The notes under the pieces were generated by a model that had not been told where the DNA came from, ran no database searches, and was given only the letters and a program-made list of their open reading frames with translations. Of a DNA stretch of 39,826 nt, positions 1 through 8,145 are shown one piece after another; positions within the stretch are counted from its first letter, which is position 1; every line of letters starts with the position of its first letter. The translations under genes and the position numbers were made by a program. Source of the stretch: Flavobacteriales bacterium (GTDB lineage: Bacteria > Bacteroidota > Bacteroidia > Flavobacteriales_F > PHOS-HE28); assembly GCA_016787995.1 (NCBI GenBank), contig JAEUTB010000103.1, forward strand, positions 1 through 39,826. The letters run 5' to 3'.

Positions 1-137
1 CCCTGAAGAAAGAAGGTGGAAAGACCTTCACCAAGGTGATCCGTATGATGAAGAAGGAAGGCAGCAAAGGCTACTCCTTCGTAGAGCAAGTCGTGCCGAC
101 CGATGAGGCCGACAAGCTGCTTGCCTCCGGTAAGTGA
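1..137 (+). CDS. DUF4295 family protein, 3' end only
   Basis: The reading frame enters from the left edge and stops with TGA at 135-137, giving the last 44 residues or so of a small basic protein. The visible part contains KTFTKVIRMMKKEG, then a YSFVEQVVP stretch and a lysine-ended tail. This matches the roughly 50-residue DUF4295 family known only from Bacteroidota, which normally sits after rpmB and rpmG and immediately before ftsY. The next gene here is indeed ftsY. The function is unknown; its place next to ribosomal protein genes suggests a translation-related role, which is inference from context. The start codon lies outside the window. Confidence 0.8.
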   Translation, partial: LKKEGGKTFTKVIRMMKKEGSKGYSFVEQVVPTDEADKLLASGK

Positions 138-154
138 TCCTCTGACCCATTGCT

Positions 155-190
155 GAAAAGGCCGTCCGCCATCCGGCGGAGGGCCTTTTC
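155..190 (+). terminator. Hairpin terminator after DUF4295
   Basis: A 16-base arm beginning GAAAAGGCC at 155 pairs with an arm ending GGCCTTTTC at 190, with one G-G mismatch and a 4-base loop. The 3' arm ends in a T run, so it fits an intrinsic terminator separating the ribosomal-protein cluster from ftsY. Because A and T runs flank both sides it could work in both directions. Confidence 0.7.
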
Positions 191-236
191 AAGTATTCGG
201 ACCTTTCGCCTTCGCCGGGGTTTCGGCATTAGAAGC

Positions 237-1193
237 ATGGCATTCTTCGGACTTTTCGGGAAAAAGAAGGACGAGGCCAAGGTAGCCAGCGAGAAGCAGG
301 ACCTCGACCAAGGCCTGGAACGCTCGCGTTCGGGCTTCTTCAGCAAACTCGCACGCGTGGTGGCCGGTAAGACCACCGTGGATGACGCGGTGCTCGATGA
401 CCTGGAAGAAGTGCTCGTGACCAGTGACGTGGGCGTGGAGACCACCCTGCGCATCATCCAACGGATCCAAGACCGTGTGAAACGCGACAAGTACGTGGGC
501 ACGGGGGAGCTGAACGCTATGCTCCGCGAGGAGATCGCCGCATTGATGAAGGACCCCACGCCCGTGGATCCGGCCATCAAACCCTATGTGATCATGGTGG
601 TGGGCGTGAACGGTGTGGGCAAGACGACCACCATCGGCAAGCTCGCACACGCCTTCAAGCAAGAGGGCAAGACCGTCGTGCTGGGCGCTGCGGATACCTT
701 CCGAGCCGCTGCGGTGGACCAACTCCGGATCTGGAGCGAGCGTGTGGGAGTGCCCTTGGTACAGCAAGGCATGGGTGCCGATCCTGCTGCCGTAGCTTAT
801 GATACCGTGGAGAGCGCCAAGGCCAAGCATGCCGACGTGGTCATCATCGATACCGCCGGGCGTTTGCACAACAAGGTGGGCCTCATGAACGAACTCACCA
901 AGGTGCGCAACGTGATGCGCAAGGTGATACCCGATGCGCCCCATGAGGTGTTGCTCGTGCTGGATGCCAGCACCGGGCAGAACGCCATCGAGCAGGCTCG
1001 CCAGTTCACCAAGGCAACGGATGTCACGGCCTTGGCATTGACGAAGATCGATGGCACCGCGAAGGGTGGAGTAGCCATCGGCATCAGCGACGAGTTCAGC
1101 ATCCCCATCAAATACCTCGGGGTGGGTGAGGGCATGCACCACTTGCAGCTCTTCGACAAGAAGGCCTTCGTGGAAGCGCTCTTCAAGGAGTGA
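237..1193 (+). CDS. ftsY: Signal recognition particle receptor FtsY
   Basis: This is the SRP receptor GTPase that docks ribosome-nascent chain-SRP complexes at the inner membrane. I start it at the ATG at 237 (318 residues, beginning MAFFGLFGKKK). The open frame extends upstream to 150, but that part translates the terminator hairpin. The NG domain is complete: a helical N domain at about 20-100, the G1 P-loop GVNGVGKT at 123-130, DTFRAAA at 153-159, DTAGR at 205-209 and TKIDGTAKGG at 269-278. The acidic A domain of Proteobacterial FtsY is nearly absent, as is common in Bacteroidota. The 3' end converges on the phosphatase gene at 1205 with only 11 bases between the stops. Confidence 0.97.
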   Translation: MAFFGLFGKKKDEAKVASEKQDLDQGLERSRSGFFSKLARVVAGKTTVDDAVLDDLEEVLVTSDVGVETTLRIIQRIQDRVKRDKYVGTGELNAMLREEIAALMKDPTPVDPAIKPYVIMVVGVNGVGKTTTIGKLAHAFKQEGKTVVLGAADTFRAAAVDQLRIWSERVGVPLVQQGMGADPAAVAYDTVESAKAKHADVVIIDTAGRLHNKVGLMNELTKVRNVMRKVIPDAPHEVLLVLDASTGQNAIEQARQFTKATDVTALALTKIDGTAKGGVAIGISDEFSIPIKYLGVGEGMHHLQLFDKKAFVEALFKE

Positions 1194-1204
1194 CCTGCCT
1201 CGGT

Positions 1205-2623
1205 CTACGCGGCCTCGGCTTCTTCGACCACCGGGATCCGGTGCCAACGCGGGTCCGGCTCCACGGCCAGCATCAACATGTCGTCGATCTGTTCGCCTTC
1301 CTTGCGCCAATCGTTCAACGCTTCAACCATGCTGAGCTCGGCCTTTTCGAGCGGTGTGGCCGCATGCGTGCAGACCAGGTCCACCAAGCGCTTCAACGAG
1401 AATTTCAACCGTTGTTCGGCGTCGAACTGGTCCACCACACCATCGGTGAAGAGGTGCAGGCGGCTCGTCGATCCGAGTTCAAGGTGGATGTCCTCAAGCC
1501 CGTTCCACCCATTCATCATGGTGGGCAAGGGCCGCTGGCCACGAAGCACTGTCACGTGGGTGCCCATGGAATGGATCACCGAGCAGCCAAGACCACTGAA
1601 GTAGGCGCGCCGCTCCCGGCGGTCGAAATGCACCACCGCCATTTCTGCGCCGTCTTTCCTTCCGCTGTTATCCCGCTTCAGCAGCCGGTCGAGCGCGATC
1701 TGGGTGCGCCGGATGAGTTCACTGCCCTTGTCTATCCGGTCCTTATAGACCAACTCGTTAAGAATGCCGTGGCACAGCATGGATAGTAGCGCTCCCGGCA
1801 TGCCGTGTCCCGTGCAATCCATGATCACCAGGAATCGGTGATCGCCGTGCCCTCCACACCAGTAACTGTCGCCTCCGACCGTATCTCGCGGGCGATCGAG
1901 AACGTGTACTTTGCTGAACAGTTCGGTATGCGCACCGAGGTCCGGCAGTAAAGCGCTCTGGATCTGGCGGGCGTAGCGCAGACCGTTCAATGTGTCCGAC
2001 CGTTGGGTGCTCAATACAGTGTTGGCGGCTTCCAATTCCTGGCGTACTTCATGCAACCGCTTGCGCATACGACCCTGCACCCGTACGAATTGCAAGGCGA
2101 GGGAGAAGAGCAGCACCGTTACGCTCGCCACATTGAAGGAGAGGAACCATCGTCTGGTCTCCTGAGTGATCGCCCCTAGCGGATCGCCGAGATCGATGAC
2201 CGGGTCGAAAAGCGTGAAGGCTAGTACGATCGTTACTTCCAAGGCTACCCATCCGATCGCGATGACCCGGCTTTGGAACGTGAGCGCGCCGGCCAACGCC
2301 ACGAACGACCAGAACATGACCATGCCACTGGCCATACTGCCACCAAGTACGGCTTGGAACAGGAAGGGTAGGAGCAGACTGAAAAGGACCTGGACGCGCA
2401 TGCACCAAGCCATGCGTCCGCTTAGTCGGCATAGCGCCAGATTAAGGAGCGTGATGACCACGAACCCCAAGGGAATGGCGGCGCACCGGTATAGTCCGAA
2501 CGCTACGCACAATACGGTCCAGACAAGTGCCCCGAGACCCAAGCCCAGACAGAGCAGTTTGAACATGCTCAGCCGGATGCGCTCGTTCTGTTGCTGGATG
2601 GTCATATTCCCGGGTTGGAGCAT
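1205..2623 (-). CDS. Multi-spanning membrane PP2C/SpoIIE-type phosphatase
   Basis: The 472-residue product has about six hydrophobic spans between residues 20 and 180, a short coiled-coil linker (185-215) and a C-terminal SpoIIE-type PP2C domain. Metal-binding positions are visible: VGGD (D252), DCTGHG (D269), FTDG (D394) and the terminal IDD (446-448). The linker carries the GLRYARQIQSALLP signature typical of Bacteroidota phosphatases of this class. It lies 4 bases after siaC and shares its closing motif (DQF, KFSLKRL, DD) with the other phosphatase in the cluster. By analogy with Pseudomonas SiaA it probably removes phosphate from the SiaC protein, but this is inferred from gene order. The membrane part has no recognisable ligand domain. 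An ATG at 2605 is an alternative start. Confidence 0.85.
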   Translation of the reverse strand: MLQPGNMTIQQQNERIRLSMFKLLCLGLGLGALVWTVLCVAFGLYRCAAIPLGFVVITLLNLALCRLSGRMAWCMRVQVLFSLLLPFLFQAVLGGSMASGMVMFWSFVALAGALTFQSRVIAIGWVALEVTIVLAFTLFDPVIDLGDPLGAITQETRRWFLSFNVASVTVLLFSLALQFVRVQGRMRKRLHEVRQELEAANTVLSTQRSDTLNGLRYARQIQSALLPDLGAHTELFSKVHVLDRPRDTVGGDSYWCGGHGDHRFLVIMDCTGHGMPGALLSMLCHGILNELVYKDRIDKGSELIRRTQIALDRLLKRDNSGRKDGAEMAVVHFDRRERRAYFSGLGCSVIHSMGTHVTVLRGQRPLPTMMNGWNGLEDIHLELGSTSRLHLFTDGVVDQFDAEQRLKFSLKRLVDLVCTHAATPLEKAELSMVEALNDWRKEGEQIDDMLMLAVEPDPRWHRIPVVEEAEAA

Positions 2624-2627
2624 TTAC

Positions 2628-3005
2628 CTATTCCATTGGAAGCACGGTCAACGGTACCCCTAGCAATTCGCTGAAGGTCTCCGCGGCTTCTTGCATGAAC
2701 TCATCATCCTGCTCCACACACCACTCGATCACATACGCGTGGCCGCTGTCGATGCCTTTCTTGACCTCGTTCAAGAGCATGTAGATGGCCTTCAGCGATG
2801 AGGAGTTGAAGTAGTTCAAGCGAAAGTGGAACACCGATCCGGGCGCGGGCATCTCGCCGGCACGGAAGAGGCGTTCGATGATAGGCTGGTAGAATTCGCT
2901 GGCGTTCTCGGGTACGGAGATGCCGATGATGGAGAACCGGTTCGACGCCGGATCCGAAGTGATCGCGGGCGTGTTCTTAGTAGCCGGTATGTTCATGGCT
3001 TCCAT
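2628..3005 (-). CDS. siaC: SiaC-family (DUF1987) regulatory phosphoprotein
   Basis: A 125-residue protein matching the DUF1987/SiaC family. SiaC of Pseudomonas is the switch protein: SiaB phosphorylates it, SiaA dephosphorylates it, and the unphosphorylated form binds and activates the diguanylate cyclase SiaD. Visible signatures are FRLNYFNSSSLK at 61-72 and a C-terminal EWCVEQDDEFMQEAAE segment. The phosphosite in Pseudomonas is Thr68 in an equivalent FNTSS context (from memory); here the residue is Ser68, still phosphorylatable. I chose the ATG at 3005 because it follows the siaB stop by 2 bases; longer frames read into siaB. No GGDEF partner is present in the window, so the output target is unknown. 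Confidence 0.85.
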   Translation of the reverse strand: MEAMNIPATKNTPAITSDPASNRFSIIGISVPENASEFYQPIIERLFRAGEMPAPGSVFHFRLNYFNSSSLKAIYMLLNEVKKGIDSGHAYVIEWCVEQDDEFMQEAAETFSELLGVPLTVLPME

Positions 3006-3007
3006 GG

Positions 3008-3496
3008 TCAAGCGCGTTTGAGTGATGTGGTGACCTGACTGGTGCAGCGGAAAAGGTCGTTGCTGGCCGGCTGGATATCGGCCGTGATGCGTCGTCCACC
3101 CTTCCGGGCGATCTGCAACATGCCCAATCCGGCGCCACCTTTTTCGCCGAAGCCTTGGTTGAGCATCTGGTCCTTGAAGGCGGCGGTCAGTTGCTCCTCG
3201 TTCATCTGGCTGATGGTGCGCACACAATCAACCAGCCGCTGCGCATCGCTTTGATTGGCCGTGTTGCTGATGCTCACGATGAGCGTGTCGTCCTGGATGC
3301 GCCATTGGAAGTCCACATCGTTGCTCGCATTGTACCGCTGGGCATTGTCCAGCAATTCCAAGGCGATGCCCACGAGCTTTTTCAGATCGCTGCGTTGCCC
3401 AAGGTTGAACAGGGCGATGCAATTCAGCAGGTCAAGGAGTTGTATCCTGACCTCACTGGTCAGTTGCCCCTTGTATTCGAGCAGATTCTTGTCCAT
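3008..3496 (-). CDS. siaB: SiaB-family (DUF6272) protein kinase
   Basis: A 162-residue single-domain protein with a degenerate GHKL-type fold. The N-box-like motif ELLDNAQRYN starts at E47 with N51, and the glycine-rich lid GGAGLGM lies at 120-126. This layout is that of SiaB/DUF6272, an anti-sigma-factor-like kinase that phosphorylates SiaC. The asparagine and lid glycines needed for ATP binding are present, so it should be active. It sits 15 bases after the TPR phosphatase gene and 2 bases before siaC, so the three are almost certainly co-transcribed. It has no membrane segment and should be cytoplasmic. Confidence 0.82.
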   Translation of the reverse strand: MDKNLLEYKGQLTSEVRIQLLDLLNCIALFNLGQRSDLKKLVGIALELLDNAQRYNASNDVDFQWRIQDDTLIVSISNTANQSDAQRLVDCVRTISQMNEEQLTAAFKDQMLNQGFGEKGGAGLGMLQIARKGGRRITADIQPASNDLFRCTSQVTTSLKRA

Positions 3497-3511
3497 GGTT
3501 TCCAGATTTGA

Positions 3512-6055
3512 TCAGGCTGCGAATCGCAGGCCCATGATGAGGATATCGTCGGTCTGTGGGTTCTCGCCCTTCCAGTTCTCCAATGCGTTGATGGTGGCTT
3601 CTCGGGTGGCGAGCAGTGGGTCGTTCAGCCGTTCTTCCAACGTGGCCCGCAGGCGCTTCAAGGAGAACTTCTGACGGCCCTGTTCTCCTCCGAATTGATG
3701 CAGTACGCCATCGCTGAAAAGGAAAAGGTTGTCGCCCGGTGTCAATTTCATGTGGTGCTCCTGGTAGCCGTTCGGGCGTTCGAAATGTCCGTCTCCGAGC
3801 GGTAGCACATCACCTTTCACGCGCTCCAGTTTTTCTTCGCGCTGGATCAGAAGGGGTAGTTGTGCACCAGCGAACTGCAGGTCGCCGGACTTGAGATCGA
3901 TGCAGCACAATCCGATGTCGAATCCATCGTCGTAGCCGCTGCTGGCCTGTCGGCCACGCATGGTCTGCGCAACGTGCTCGTGAAGCATGTCCAGTATACG
4001 GCCGCAGCCAGCGTTCGGTTCTTTGGCGATCAGCTCATTGAGGCCGTAGTAGGCGATGAAGGTCATCATGGCCGCTGGTACACCATGGCCGGTGCAATCG
4101 ATGGCAGCGACGTACAACCGATCTCCGACCCGTTGCAGGTAGGGAAGGTCTCCGCTTACCGTGGCCAAGGGTCGATAGTACAGGAAGCTATCCGGGATGA
4201 TCGCTCGCAACTGGGCTTCATCGGGCACGATGGCCGATTGTATGGTCTGGGCATAGCGCAAGCTGCTCTCGATATCCTGGTTCTTGGCCTCCAATTCGGT
4301 ATTAAAGGCTTCGATCGCCCGCTTCTGCGTGATGATGGTGAGCTTCTTCTTCCGTTGCACCGACCAGGCCCACGCCATGTAGACCGCAAGGCCCAGCATG
4401 ATCATGGCGCCGAACAGGCTGTAGCGTTTCATGGTGCGCTCCGAGCTGCTTTCGAGTTCCAGGATCCTCGTCTTGGCTTCTGAAGCCTGGTTCTTCTGTT
4501 CAAGCAGCTCCACGTCACGCTGACGTTGTTGGCGCTCCATGCTCATACGATCCATGCTCATGGCTTGGAGCAACTTGGTGTTCTCAAGATCACGGATGAG
4601 TCGTTCGTTCCTTTCGGCGGATAGCGCGGCTTCTGCGAGTTGGAGTTCCTTCTGGGCGCGTTCGCGGGCCAGCATCTCTTCGCGGCGACCGCTCTCCTCG
4701 AGGTTCTTCTCCGCCAGGAGGAGCGCGAGTCGTTTTTCCTGGTTCTCGGTGGTCAATGCCAGTTCGGTCAATTCCGCCCGATGTTGCTGCTCCCGGTTCA
4801 GCCGTTCGAGGTTCTCGCGCTCTTGACGCAGGATGCGCGACCTTTCCGCAGAGGCTTCGCGGGACTGTGCTTCCCGTTGCGCCAGCAGGTTCTCGCGGTG
4901 CGTGCGCGCTGAACGCTCGAAGGACCTCGCGCTGGCCGCATCACCTTGGCGCAGGTGGATCGCGGCGATCAATTCGCACAGCAGGGCTTGTTCACGCTCA
5001 CTTTCAGCCTCCTTGGCGATGCTCAAGGCGGTCCCCGCTTGTGCAAGGGCTGCGGATGCATCGCCTTCGTACAACATCACCAGCGCGGCCGTCCGCAGTA
5101 CCATGGCTTCACCCTCTCCGTCGTCCGCGCTCCGGGTCATGTTCAATGCATCGGCGAGTTGACGTTCCGCGTAGTCGGAGTCGCCACGAAGTGCCGCGGC
5201 CACAGCGCTGTTCACCAAGGTGCTCCTGCGCAGCATGGGGGCATCGTCCAACAGGATGATGGCACGCTGATAGAGTTCCATCGATTCCGCTGCACGCGGC
5301 GTCTTGTTCAAGAGCTCGGCAAGGTTGTTCGCGGCGATACCGGCCTGAAGCGTTCGTCCGTTCTTCAAGGAGATGGCCATGACCTGTTCTTCCAGTTCAA
5401 TGGCGCGCAAAGTGGCCCCCGTCTGGGCGTGGGCCGTGGCCATCATCGCCAGTAGTTCAGCCTGAAGCGCGGCATCACCATAACGCATGACCTCGCCGAT
5501 CGAGACGTTCAAGTGTGCCAACAAGGTCGCTGCTGGTAAGGTGTGCTGCTCGGCTTCAGCCATCAATTTGATCTTCATCAGCCGTTCATGGCGCTGATGT
5601 TCGGGTATGTTCCCCGTTTCATTCAAATACTCCAGCGCCCTTTCTGGACTTCCCAGTTCAATGCTGATATCGGCCATTTCGAGCATCAGGGGGATGCGCA
5701 CCGCAGGCTGATCGACCCCGGTCACGGATACGCAACGTAGGCCTGCCATGGTGGCTCCTTCCAGATCGCCCTTTGCTCGTTGCGCACGGGTCAGTTCCAA
5801 CAGGACCGCTGGAAGTGCACCGCGGTCGTTCATCCTTTCGGCCTCGATGGTCGCCAACAGGGCATACTCCACCGAACGCGCCGATCGACCCTGGTCACGC
5901 TCCTCTTTGGATAGGGCGGAAAGAAGCTCGGCACGGCGGGCACCGGGTGCTGCGTGCAGCAGGTCCGATACGAGTTGGTCCGTGATGGGTCCCTGCCCTT
6001 GTGCGACCGCCAACGACGTGCACAGGACCAGGAGGTATGTCAGGCCGGCTTTCAT
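3512..6055 (-). CDS. TPR/coiled-coil membrane PP2C phosphatase
   Basis: The 847-residue product begins with a signal peptide (1 to about 18), followed by helical TPR-like repeats at roughly 25-380, a long Glu/Arg/Gln-rich coiled coil (about 380-540), one transmembrane segment (about 545-567) and a cytoplasmic SpoIIE-type PP2C domain (about 600-847). Metal-site residues are D636 in VSGD, D653 in DCTGHG, D782 in FSDG and the DD at 836-837. The usual aromatic pair after the first GD is replaced by LPYL, which is unusual. The topology suggests periplasmic sensing by the TPR part and output onto SiaC in the cytoplasm. Its ATG overlaps the TonB receptor stop (ATGA at 6052-6055), indicating translational coupling. 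Confidence 0.85.
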   Translation of the reverse strand: MKAGLTYLLVLCTSLAVAQGQGPITDQLVSDLLHAAPGARRAELLSALSKEERDQGRSARSVEYALLATIEAERMNDRGALPAVLLELTRAQRAKGDLEGATMAGLRCVSVTGVDQPAVRIPLMLEMADISIELGSPERALEYLNETGNIPEHQRHERLMKIKLMAEAEQHTLPAATLLAHLNVSIGEVMRYGDAALQAELLAMMATAHAQTGATLRAIELEEQVMAISLKNGRTLQAGIAANNLAELLNKTPRAAESMELYQRAIILLDDAPMLRRSTLVNSAVAAALRGDSDYAERQLADALNMTRSADDGEGEAMVLRTAALVMLYEGDASAALAQAGTALSIAKEAESEREQALLCELIAAIHLRQGDAASARSFERSARTHRENLLAQREAQSREASAERSRILRQERENLERLNREQQHRAELTELALTTENQEKRLALLLAEKNLEESGRREEMLARERAQKELQLAEAALSAERNERLIRDLENTKLLQAMSMDRMSMERQQRQRDVELLEQKNQASEAKTRILELESSSERTMKRYSLFGAMIMLGLAVYMAWAWSVQRKKKLTIITQKRAIEAFNTELEAKNQDIESSLRYAQTIQSAIVPDEAQLRAIIPDSFLYYRPLATVSGDLPYLQRVGDRLYVAAIDCTGHGVPAAMMTFIAYYGLNELIAKEPNAGCGRILDMLHEHVAQTMRGRQASSGYDDGFDIGLCCIDLKSGDLQFAGAQLPLLIQREEKLERVKGDVLPLGDGHFERPNGYQEHHMKLTPGDNLFLFSDGVLHQFGGEQGRQKFSLKRLRATLEERLNDPLLATREATINALENWKGENPQTDDILIMGLRFAA

Positions 6056-8061
6056 TGTTCGATCAACCGATAGGTGAGCTTGCCCGATAACTCACGACCG
6101 TTCAGGATCAACGGTACGGTACCGTTGTTGTAGGGGCTTACGACGTGGCGATCGACATCCAGGATGTTGTAGCACCCGAGGTCCATGGTCCAACGGCCGG
6201 TTCCGCCGGACCGCCAGGTGACGCCACCGTTGATGATGAGCTCCGATGGCCACTGGATGAGTTCCATGACCTCCTGTTCCTGATCGGTGAACTGGTACGA
6301 ACTGCGGCATTCGTTCCAGATGGCCGTGGTACGTAAGGTCCATTGCGGACCCAGCTCGACGGACAGGATGGCTGTGGCTTTTTGCCGCGGAAGCCCTTGG
6401 AGCTGATCGGCCCAGGGTTCAGGTAATTGGGTCTCTGGAAGGGAAATGTCCGCAAGGGCCCGGTGCAGACCATAACTGAATTGCATGAAGATTCGGTCGC
6501 GATCCAACGTATATCGGAGGTCCACACCTTCGGTACCGGCGCGCTCGCGATTGATGTAGTTGTCCAAGGAAACCGCATCGAACACGTACACGATGGGATC
6601 CTCGATCGAAGTTCGGTAGACGTTGGCGGTGAATTGGTCACCACCACCGATGCGCAATCCCGTCTCCACTTCCAGGGTGTTCGCATATTCCGCCTCAATG
6701 GTGCCATCCGTAGGACCATAGTTGAGGTTCATGATGGTTGGTACTTTGAAGGCCCTGCTTGCCAGTGCTTTCATGTGCCAACGCCCCGTGACTTTCGCGT
6801 AGGACGCACGCGGCGCCATGAACATGCCGGACAGGTCGTTGAGCTCGTACCGGAAACCGGCGGATAGGTCGCCCAAACGTCCGGATGACACCGCCTCTGC
6901 GAAGCACGCGATGTCGTGCATCGCTATGGTACGGGCATCGTTCATGATGAAACGTGGACCGTTGCGGACGAAGAACGTGGAGATCTGCCGGTAGCCTTGA
7001 ACACCGAGCCGGAAGTCCAACCACTTCGTAGGTCGATAGCCTGCGTGGCCCATCACACTCGTTCGAACATTCGATGTATTGGAGCCGATGCGCTGATCAT
7101 CGACAGTGTTCACGTAATACCAGGGTATCTGGTCAGCGTGCGAGAACTTCCAACCGAAATTGAAGCGTTCGCCGACCGTTCTGCGCTGTTCAAGACCCAG
7201 GATGACGTCACGCATCCGTACGCTGTATCCGCCGTCGGATACCTCGTAGTTGTCGTCCATGTAGTACACATGGGCCCGTAAGGTGCGCCAACGATATCCG
7301 AATTGGAAACAAGCGGCCTGCCCAGCCGTGCTGTCGGCCAAGTCGATGGCCCGACCATCCGGAAGCGTGTAGCTGCGGTTCGATCGTTTTCCGCGGTGGA
7401 TACTCGCCAGATAGCTCACTTCCTGCTCCAAGCCCAGTGCGTTGTTGCCGCTCACCACCACCTCGCTCTTGGCCGTGCCTTCGGCGGTGACACTCCCGAG
7501 CACGCTGACCTGACCACCAGTCGCATGGCGCGCGGTTCGGGTGATGATGTTGATCACCCCCAAGGCTGCATAGCCCCCATACAGAACGGAACCAGGGCCT
7601 GAGATCACCTCGATACGTTCCACATTGTCCAATGGAATGCGGTTGCCGATTGCATAGGTCCCGAAATCGTTCTCGTTGAGCTGCATCCCATTGAGCATGA
7701 ACAGGCATTTCCCTTCTTCCGCCCAAGTGCCATGGATCGCGATCCCGATGACGTCGTCCACATCGCGACCGAAGGTTATTCCAGGCACCAGTTGCAGCGC
7801 TTCGAGCAAGTTGCGGGCACCGCTGGCTTTGATCTGTTCAGCGCTGAGCACGGTGATGCTCACCGGAGCTTTTCGCACGTCCGTTTCCCCCAAAGCGGAC
7901 AGGTCCGCACGAACCACCTTGCGTTCATTATCCAACGCTTGGTCCAGCAGTTCCTCCCCATCGTTGGCGATGAGGCGTTGAGGTTCCGTGAGCGGTTGAG
8001 CCACCGCCTTGAAGCCAAGAAGAATAAAGAGGAGTAATGCAGACCTTCCCATGCCTAACAC
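6052..8061 (-). CDS. TonB-dependent outer-membrane receptor
   Basis: The 669-residue product has a signal peptide (cleavage near VAQ at 20-22), a short N-terminal stretch, a plug domain (about 60-175, with APVSITVLSAEQI, VPGITFGRD and VEVISGPGSVLYG-like motifs) and a beta barrel to the end. There is no carboxypeptidase-like N-terminal domain and no SusD partner nearby, so it is closer to CirA/FepA-like receptors than to SusC. The substrate cannot be told from sequence. The chain ends LTYRLIEQ, without the usual terminal aromatic residue of a barrel. It lies 84 bases after the histidine kinase and overlaps the phosphatase start by 4 bases, so it may supply or sense a ligand for that signalling cluster. 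Confidence 0.88.
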   Translation of the reverse strand: MLGMGRSALLLFILLGFKAVAQPLTEPQRLIANDGEELLDQALDNERKVVRADLSALGETDVRKAPVSITVLSAEQIKASGARNLLEALQLVPGITFGRDVDDVIGIAIHGTWAEEGKCLFMLNGMQLNENDFGTYAIGNRIPLDNVERIEVISGPGSVLYGGYAALGVINIITRTARHATGGQVSVLGSVTAEGTAKSEVVVSGNNALGLEQEVSYLASIHRGKRSNRSYTLPDGRAIDLADSTAGQAACFQFGYRWRTLRAHVYYMDDNYEVSDGGYSVRMRDVILGLEQRRTVGERFNFGWKFSHADQIPWYYVNTVDDQRIGSNTSNVRTSVMGHAGYRPTKWLDFRLGVQGYRQISTFFVRNGPRFIMNDARTIAMHDIACFAEAVSSGRLGDLSAGFRYELNDLSGMFMAPRASYAKVTGRWHMKALASRAFKVPTIMNLNYGPTDGTIEAEYANTLEVETGLRIGGGDQFTANVYRTSIEDPIVYVFDAVSLDNYINRERAGTEGVDLRYTLDRDRIFMQFSYGLHRALADISLPETQLPEPWADQLQGLPRQKATAILSVELGPQWTLRTTAIWNECRSSYQFTDQEQEVMELIQWPSELIINGGVTWRSGGTGRWTMDLGCYNILDVDRHVVSPYNNGTVPLILNGRELSGKLTYRLIEQ

Positions 8062-8145
8062 ACTTGCCCCGTAGGGCGTCTTCGTTCAACCAGATAGCCG
8101 GGAGAGGCTGCTCGGGACCTTGTATCGTGCGGGCGTGGGCCAGGG

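Noticed and set aside
189-1310. Long antisense frame opposite ftsY
   Set aside because: It is a shadow of ftsY with no family resemblance; ftsY is unambiguous.
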